Below are positions 10,943 through 15,783 of a DNA stretch of 15,783 nucleotides, piece after piece (position 1 is the first letter of the stretch; every line of letters begins with the position of its first letter). Origin of the DNA: Fidelibacterota bacterium (GTDB lineage: Bacteria > Fidelibacterota > UBA2242); the NCBI GenBank assembly GCA_023229045.1, contig JALOAB010000029.1, forward strand, positions 1 through 15,783, in the 5' to 3' direction. Below the pieces are notes generated by a model that was not told where the DNA came from, searched no databases, and saw only the letters and a program-made list of their open reading frames with translations. The position numbers were made by a program, and so were the translations under genes.

Positions 10943-12178
10943 ATGAAAAAGATTTTTGTTATGTTCATGGTTTTACTGATGGCCGGTTTCGCGTTTGCGG
11001 GGCCGAGGGGACCTTTTCCGAATAAAGAGTTTGGACAGGATTTAGGAAAAGACGGACGGTCTTATAATGACCTGTATTTAAAGAATAAGGTCATCATGGA
11101 AGGCGCCACGTCTGATGCCTATGAGACGACTATTACAGTCACGGACCCGACTGCGGACCGGACAATCACGTTTCCTAATTCCAGTGGTACGGTAGTCCTG
11201 GAAGCAACGGGCGCGACGTATACATTCGAGGGCACGACTGCGGACGCTTATGAGACCGTGCTTTCAGTGATTGATCCCACTGCGGACAACACAATTTATT
11301 TTCCTAACGCTTCCGGTTTGGCCGTTCTGTCTTCGGGCGCGGCTCCCGGCGAAGCGAAATCTTTTATTGGTATCGACAACGGACTAACCTTTGAAGGAGC
11401 TACGGCTGATGCTCATGAGGTTTCCTTGGATGTGGCCGACCCGACCGCCGATGTCACTTACCGCCTGCCTGTTGCGGCTGCCGGAACGTACGGCTTGATG
11501 TCGTCCACGCTGGCGACCAACGCGGCTGACATAAAAAACAGCGTTTACGGCGGAACGAATCAGCTTATATTTGAGGGTGCGACTGCTGATGCCTATGAAA
11601 CAATTATTACGCCGACCGATGCGACGGCTGACCGGACCATAACCCTGCCGGATGCGTCTGGTTCGCCGGTTCTTTCAACTGGTGTCCCGCAGGCCACTAA
11701 TTCCTTTTGGGGCGCAAGCAATTCGATTGTGTTTGAGGGCGCAACCGCCGATGAATTTGAAATATCATTGGTTCCTGCTGATGCGGCGGCTGATGCTACC
11801 GTAACTGTTCCGGCGAAAACCGGCACGATTGCTTTATTGACCCAGACCGTAACGGCTAAGACTCAGGCTGATACGCCCGTAACAGTTTCCGCTGGTGATG
11901 CCGGACAGATTTACGACAATACCGGAGCAGGCGGCGCGGTGGTGTTCAATCTCCCCGAAGCGTCAACAGTTATTGGAAAGTCCTTTACGTTCTGCGTGAC
12001 GGCGGCCCAGAACCTTGATGTGAACCCGGCGGATGGCGATACGATTCTTGGCTTGACCAATGCGGCCGGAGATGCAATCCGCAACGCTACCTTGGGCGGT
12101 TCGATAACATTGACGGTGCTGGATGCTGCGAATATCGTCGCCACGGCGTATCAGGGAACATGGAACGACGTAAATTAA
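10943..12178 (+). CDS. Secreted fibre-like protein with five EGATADAYE repeats
   Basis: GGAGG precedes the ATG. Residues 1-19 are a Sec signal (MKK, FVMFMVLLMAGF, then AFA before GPRGPF). Residues 20-49 resemble the 'DLGKDGRSYNDLYL' linkers seen in tail fibres. Five repeats start at about residues 50, 93, 148, 208 and 262, each reading hydrophobic-x-F/M-E-G-[AT]-T-[AS]-D-[AE]-[YHF]-E, then a TDPTADRTITFP-like strand and a [SA]-G-T hairpin. This motif is common in fibres of marine and environmental phages. Residues about 300-411 are a separate beta domain (GQIYDNTGAGGAVVFNLPEA, GKSFTFCVTAAQNLDVNPAD). Signal peptide plus fibre repeats, placed between terminase and portal, is unusual. It may be a head decoration, fibre or exported protein. 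Confidence 0.75.
   Translation: MKKIFVMFMVLLMAGFAFAGPRGPFPNKEFGQDLGKDGRSYNDLYLKNKVIMEGATSDAYETTITVTDPTADRTITFPNSSGTVVLEATGATYTFEGTTADAYETVLSVIDPTADNTIYFPNASGLAVLSSGAAPGEAKSFIGIDNGLTFEGATADAHEVSLDVADPTADVTYRLPVAAAGTYGLMSSTLATNAADIKNSVYGGTNQLIFEGATADAYETIITPTDATADRTITLPDASGSPVLSTGVPQATNSFWGASNSIVFEGATADEFEISLVPADAAADATVTVPAKTGTIALLTQTVTAKTQADTPVTVSAGDAGQIYDNTGAGGAVVFNLPEASTVIGKSFTFCVTAAQNLDVNPADGDTILGLTNAAGDAIRNATLGGSITLTVLDAANIVATAYQGTWNDVN
11090..11840 (+). repeat. Five diverged repeats of about 43-60 codons
   Basis: Repeats begin at about 11090, 11219, 11384, 11564 and 11726. The shared core E-G-x-T-x-D-x-x-E and D-x-T-A-D-x-T is clear in protein, but the DNA has diverged. This suggests older duplication and drift, not recent slippage. 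Confidence 0.8.
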
Positions 12179-12184
12179 TTTTAT

Positions 12185-12241
12185 CCCCTGAAGCTGGCCG
12201 CGTAAGTCCTTGATGGCGGCGGCCAGTCCCCCCCCCCAGGG
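12185..12241 (+). promoter_or_regulatory. Two-tier hairpin and C10 tract before the portal gene
   Basis: CTGGCCGC (12194-12201) pairs perfectly with GCGGCCAG (12219-12226), with a 17-base loop. An outer CCCTG (12186-12190) can pair with CAGGG (12237-12241). Ten consecutive C (12228-12237) lie in the 3' arm. There is no T-run after it. It ends shortly before the GAGG ribosome binding site of the portal gene, so it may tune the switch from fibre to portal translation or act as an RNA processing site. Confidence 0.45.
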
Positions 12242-12254
12242 ATTTGAGGTCGAA

Positions 12255-13952
12255 ATGACTGAAGAAGCATTGAAAAAATTGATAACTTCCCGGCAATCGA
12301 AGCTGGAAACCAACAGAAGCCAGATTGAACCGATTTGGACATCCGTCGCGGAATTGGTCAACATCGGATTGGGTGACATAACCAACAGGGGACAGAGCGA
12401 CAAGACCTTTGGCGATTTAGGAAGGAAGGCTTTTGACGGCACAGCCATAGGCGCGGCTGTTCTGGCGACTTCAGGCATCCACGGCTATCATGTGTCGCCT
12501 TCGTTCCCGTGGTTCAATTACGTCATGTCGCGGGAAGTCCTGAACAAAGTCCCCGAAATCAAAGAATGGTTACAGGCCGAGGAAGCGGATGTCTATTCTG
12601 CGCTGAATAATTCCAATTTTTATTCAGCAATGTGGGATTTTATTTATAACGGATTCACCGTTGGTTCGGTGGCGATTTACGGGGAAGAGGATATTGAAAC
12701 CGGACGGCTGGTCTTTGAATGCATCCATCCGCGTGAAGCCTATTTTGAGGAAAATAAATTCGGTGAAGTGGATGTGTTTCACCGGAAACGCAAAAGAACA
12801 GCAAGACAACTTGTTCAGAAATTCGGAAAAGATAATCTTCCCGAAGCCGTAAAATATGCTTACGAGAATGACCCGTTTAGTGAATTTGAGCTTATCCATG
12901 CCGTTTTCCCACGGGAAGAATACGACGACCGGAAGAAGGACGCGAAGAATAAAAAATTTGCTTCAGCATGGTATCTTACCGGATCTTCAAAGGTGGTATC
13001 TGAAGGCGGCTATGATGAATTTCCCTATAAAGTGTGGCGGTATATGCGGTCAGGAAATACCGTTTATGGGCTGTCCCCTGCTATTCTGGCACTGTGCGAC
13101 ATTAAGGGTGTTAATATTATATCTAAAACCATGCTTGGCGCGGCTCAGTTATTCCTTGATCCTCCCCTAAACGTACCCTCCGACCTTATGGGGAAGGTTC
13201 AATGGAAACCGAGGGGCTTAAATCCTTATGACGACCACAACAAAATAGTGCGACCGGCGCAGATCGGCGGCACGTTCCCGATAGGGATTGACCGCGAAGA
13301 AAAGGTACAGGCCGCAATCAGAGAGAGATTCCATGTTGACACATTCCTGATGCTGGCGAACCTTGAGAACAGAGGACAGATGACCGCCTATCAGGTCAGC
13401 GAAATGATGGGCGAGAAAGCGGCTATATTGGGCGCAGAACTGGCACCGCTGAATACCCAGATGGATGCTATCCTTGACCTTGCTTATTTCATTCTGGCGG
13501 CAAAGAACCCCGAAAACGGGGGGTCAATTAATCCACGCCCCGATGTGCTTTATGAACTGGCTCTTGAAGGGGATAGTTTTTCCCCGATGTATCAGGGGCC
13601 GTTGGCGCAGGCACAAAGACGATTATTCAAAACGCAGGGCATACAGGCCGCAATGGAATTTGCCGCGCCTATCCTTCAGGTCTTCCCGCAGGCGGCGGAT
13701 AACATAGACGCCGATGAATTGCTGGTGGAAGGTTTGAGATCGTTCAACTTCCCGCAGAAAGCCATCAAGCCGAAAGATCAGGTGGCGGCGGAACGGCAGC
13801 AGAGGGCCGAAACAATGGCGCAAGAGAACGAGAAAGAGGACTTAATGAACGCGGCTCCAGCCATCAAGACAGCAGTTGAAGCGGACAATGCGGCAGGCGG
13901 GGCGTTATCCGGCGCAATAGCGCAAAACGCGGGAGGCTTAATAAATGGATAA
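12255..13952 (+). CDS. Portal / head-to-tail connector protein (T7 gp8-like, PF12236 type)
   Basis: ATG at 12255 is 5 bases after GAGG; in-frame starts at 12210 (TTG) and 12213 lie inside the hairpin without a ribosome binding site and would add 14-15 low-complexity residues. The 565-residue product has the podovirus connector pattern: RSQIEPIWTSVAELVNIG and FDGTAIGAAVLATSGIHGYH near the N-terminus, then WLQAEEADVYSALNNSNFYS and FTVGSVAIYGEED, then PYKVWRYMRSGNTVYGLSPA and the clip/stem region ENRGQMTAYQVSEMMGEKAA. The helical C-terminus is Gln/Ala-rich. It forms the dodecameric ring through which TerL packs DNA and to which the short tail attaches. It overlaps the next gene by 8 bases. Confidence 0.92.
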   Translation: MTEEALKKLITSRQSKLETNRSQIEPIWTSVAELVNIGLGDITNRGQSDKTFGDLGRKAFDGTAIGAAVLATSGIHGYHVSPSFPWFNYVMSREVLNKVPEIKEWLQAEEADVYSALNNSNFYSAMWDFIYNGFTVGSVAIYGEEDIETGRLVFECIHPREAYFEENKFGEVDVFHRKRKRTARQLVQKFGKDNLPEAVKYAYENDPFSEFELIHAVFPREEYDDRKKDAKNKKFASAWYLTGSSKVVSEGGYDEFPYKVWRYMRSGNTVYGLSPAILALCDIKGVNIISKTMLGAAQLFLDPPLNVPSDLMGKVQWKPRGLNPYDDHNKIVRPAQIGGTFPIGIDREEKVQAAIRERFHVDTFLMLANLENRGQMTAYQVSEMMGEKAAILGAELAPLNTQMDAILDLAYFILAAKNPENGGSINPRPDVLYELALEGDSFSPMYQGPLAQAQRRLFKTQGIQAAMEFAAPILQVFPQAADNIDADELLVEGLRSFNFPQKAIKPKDQVAAERQQRAETMAQENEKEDLMNAAPAIKTAVEADNAAGGALSGAIAQNAGGLING

Positions 13953-14241
13953 AGAACTTGTCAAAAGATACCGCAATGTATTTACAGTCCATGATGGGCT
14001 GTTTGTTCTGGCGCATATGCTGTCAGAGCTTGGGTTTTTTGATGACATTGACGTTAATAACCCAAAAGAAGTTGCGCTTAAACTGTACGGCGCAAGGTTA
14101 TTAAAATTAATTGGCGGCGGGGATATTCAGAGAAATGCCTTTGACGCTTTTATTAAGATACTGGCAACGCAGACTCCGGCGGAAATCACGAAACATGAAA
14201 CGCTGGATGACATGATGGGAGAAGATAAAAGGAAAGATTAA
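13945..14241 (+). CDS. Bbp19-like protein
   Basis: A 98-residue protein overlapping the portal end, with GGGAGG upstream. VKRYRNVFTVHDGLFVLAHM is the 'YR..F.T..G..VL..L' signature of the small Bbp19-type family found between portal and scaffold genes in BPP-1-like phages. LKLYGARLLKLIGGGD and the charged C-terminus follow. Its exact role is not established; position suggests capsid assembly. Identification is from motif plus synteny. Confidence 0.7.
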   Translation: MDKELVKRYRNVFTVHDGLFVLAHMLSELGFFDDIDVNNPKEVALKLYGARLLKLIGGGDIQRNAFDAFIKILATQTPAEITKHETLDDMMGEDKRKD

Positions 14242-14293
14242 AAATTTAGGGTTTTCGTAACGATACCAATAAAATTTTAAGGAGGATTTTTTA

Positions 14294-15055
14294 ATGAGTG
14301 AAGAAAGCCAAAACAATGCCGGAGGCAACGAGGGCGGAGCTAATGGCGCGGATAGCAGACCGCAATGGATGGCGTCATTACCGGATGCCTACAAACAGCA
14401 TGAAGGATTTTCGCAGTTCAAAGAACCGTCCGAGGCATGGGCGAAATTCGACGCGCTTTTGAAGGCTGAAGGGTCAATGGTCACGATTCCTGGTGAGGGA
14501 GCGAAGCCGGAGGAAGTATCAGCGTTTTACTCGAAGTTAGGCCGTCCCGAAAATGTGGACGGGTACACCATAACCAAACCCGCAGATTTACCGGAGGGCG
14601 TTCCTTATGATCCGGCAATCGAAGCCGAGTTCAAGAAGTTTGCCCATGCTCAAAATCTGACCGCAGCGCAGGCCGAGAGTCTTTACGGCTGGTATTACGG
14701 CCTTGTCAAAAACGGTCACGCTTCAGAACAGGCAAGACTTGAAAAGGCGCAGGGTGAAGCCATCGACAAACTCAAAACCGATTGGGGCGCGAAGTTCGAC
14801 GGCAACAAGGAAATTGCCATCAGAGCTTTCAAAACATTCGGAAATGAGGAAACAGCCGCCCTTCTGGATAAGCAGATTGACGGCGTGAAGTTGGGCGATC
14901 ATCCGGCGTTTATCAAGTGGTTTCATTCCATCGGCACAAAGATCATGGATGACAAGGCGACATTCGGGAATGACGGCGGGGCAGGCGGCGACACTGTGGA
15001 AGCCCAGGAAAGAAAGAGAGCCGAGCAGATGTTTCCGTCAATGACTAAAAAATAA
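14294..15055 (+). CDS. Capsid scaffold protein
   Basis: A 253-residue acidic, Ala/Glu/Lys-rich protein with AAGGAGG upstream. After a disordered Asn/Gly N-terminus come conserved segments of podovirus scaffolds: PQWMASLPDAYKQHEGFSQF, VSAFYSKLGRPENVDGYTIT, then long helices (FKKFAHAQNLTAAQAESLYG, KLKTDWGAKFDGNKEIAIRA) and a basic C-terminus (AQERKRAEQMFPSMTKK) expected to touch the coat protein. 'LGRPxxxxGY' followed by helical repeats is typical. It guides coat assembly and is lost before packaging. It is directly upstream of the major capsid gene. Confidence 0.88.
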   Translation: MSEESQNNAGGNEGGANGADSRPQWMASLPDAYKQHEGFSQFKEPSEAWAKFDALLKAEGSMVTIPGEGAKPEEVSAFYSKLGRPENVDGYTITKPADLPEGVPYDPAIEAEFKKFAHAQNLTAAQAESLYGWYYGLVKNGHASEQARLEKAQGEAIDKLKTDWGAKFDGNKEIAIRAFKTFGNEETAALLDKQIDGVKLGDHPAFIKWFHSIGTKIMDDKATFGNDGGAGGDTVEAQERKRAEQMFPSMTKK

Positions 15056-15070
15056 GGAGAATCTTAAAAT

Positions 15071-15783
15071 ATGCCAACTTTAACTACATATTACGGCCTC
15101 GTAGAACAGGCTAAAAGATTGGACCCCGATGGAAAATTGTCAACCATCGTTGAGGTTCTTAACCGCGAAATGGGTAACATTCTGGCGGAAGCCCCCTGGC
15201 TCCCCTCGAATGATACCTGGACAAACAAAACCCTGCGCAGAGGTACTTTGCCGACTTCCGCACGGCGCAAGTTGAACAGCGGCGTTGCCAAAAGCAATTC
15301 GCGAACGACCGAAGTTATGGATGTTATCGAGATGCGCGAAGTCTATGCCGAGTATGACAAAGACTATATTGATGCTTTCCCCGAACCCGGACGCGCAAGA
15401 CTGATGGAAGCAGAGGCGTTTCTGGAAGGTCTGGGCCAGGACCTTGTGTCTGACATCCTGTATTGCAATTCGCACAAAGACCCTGATGGTATGCACGGCC
15501 TTGCTCCCCGTCTGGACACTGTTGACGGCGAGTTCGTCATCAACGCGAACGGCAGTTCGGCTGTAACCAGCATCTATGTTGTCACTTGGGGCCCGAATTA
15601 CGCGCATCTGATTTACCCGAAGAACATGGCGAATCTGGGCATCAAGCATACCGATCTGGGCGAAGTGACGATCACCGACGCGACAACTTCCGCACCCAAT
15701 ACAAGCCAGTTTCAGGGATACAGAGACCATTTTCAGGTGAAATGCGGGCTTGTTGTTCGTCATCCGAAGTGCATCGGGCGTAT
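15071..15783 (+). CDS. Major capsid protein (partial, runs off right edge)
   Basis: ATG at 15071 follows AAGGAGA, 16 bases after the scaffold stop, and the frame stays open for 237 codons to the edge. The N-terminus (MPTLTTYYGLVEQAKRLDPD, STIVEVLNREMGNILAEAPW) and LPSNDTWTNKTLRRGTLPT, YAEYDKDYIDAF, then GMHGLAPRLD match the coat proteins of BPP-1-type podoviruses (Bbp17-like). YVVTWGPNYAHLIYPKN is the conserved core strand. Its place directly after the scaffold fits. About one third of a normal-length coat protein is probably missing. Confidence 0.9.
   Translation, partial: MPTLTTYYGLVEQAKRLDPDGKLSTIVEVLNREMGNILAEAPWLPSNDTWTNKTLRRGTLPTSARRKLNSGVAKSNSRTTEVMDVIEMREVYAEYDKDYIDAFPEPGRARLMEAEAFLEGLGQDLVSDILYCNSHKDPDGMHGLAPRLDTVDGEFVINANGSSAVTSIYVVTWGPNYAHLIYPKNMANLGIKHTDLGEVTITDATTSAPNTSQFQGYRDHFQVKCGLVVRHPKCIGR

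Noticed and set aside
11963..12478. 171-codon leftward frame across the fibre-portal junction
   Set aside because: Antisense to two well-supported genes and runs through the C10 hairpin; no family resemblance.
15140..15763. 207-codon leftward open frame opposite the capsid gene
   Set aside because: A shadow of the long major-capsid frame, with no ribosome binding site or recognisable domain.
1..15783. tRNA genes, integrase, CI-type repressor, reverse transcriptase, tail tube or baseplate genes
   Set aside because: I looked for these and found no supporting motif in any frame; they may lie outside the window.

Overview
The window is a contiguous piece of a tailed double-stranded DNA phage or prophage, most likely a short-tailed (podovirus-type) phage. 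The head genes run in the order large terminase, GNAT protein, small conserved protein, fibre-like protein, T7-gp8/PF12236-type portal, Bbp19-like protein, scaffold, major capsid protein. Apart from the inserted fibre-like gene, this resembles Bordetella phage BPP-1 relatives. The host cannot be named from sequence alone. Shine-Dalgarno sites, sigma-70-type promoters, Sec signal peptides and a T4-type lysozyme point to a bacterium, probably Gram-negative.

Left end (1-818): a leftward pentapeptide-repeat gene runs off the window. It has a roughly 300-base ATG-free leader and a near-consensus sigma-70 promoter. That promoter lies back to back with one driving a short Cro-like HTH gene rightward.

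Early region (819-3723): small, tightly coupled and often overlapping genes. They encode two short unknown peptides, a VRR-NUC nuclease, a zinc ribbon, an HNH endonuclease, a replisome-organizer-like protein, a Cys-rich protein that overlaps it, a small zinc-finger protein and an AlpA/MerR-like HTH protein. The replisome-organizer gene carries iteron-like repeats followed by AT-rich repeats in the middle of its reading frame, which is how the lambda origin sits in gene O.

Packaging and receptor region (3724-7341): a structured 150-base gap precedes a protein that matches only the C-terminal half of phage small terminases. Then come a small Sec-secreted protein and a 675-residue secreted or anchored protein. 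The latter has two FCCH-like insertions and an FGE/C-type-lectin domain whose C-terminus looks like the variable region of a diversity-generating retroelement (DGR) target. No reverse transcriptase or template repeat is visible in the window.

Lysis region (7425-8827): a small membrane protein, a lysozyme, two holin candidates, a 52-residue protein and a 23-residue membrane peptide, nearly all translationally coupled.

Head region (8838-15783): large terminase, GNAT acetyltransferase, small conserved protein, a secreted five-repeat fibre-like protein, portal, Bbp19-like protein, scaffold and major capsid protein (cut by the window end).

The most unusual feature is that three genes inside the late operon carry Sec signal peptides, and one of them has a DGR-like hypervariable lectin tip. 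This suggests a surface-displayed adhesion or exclusion module, or a virion fibre with an unusual assembly route.
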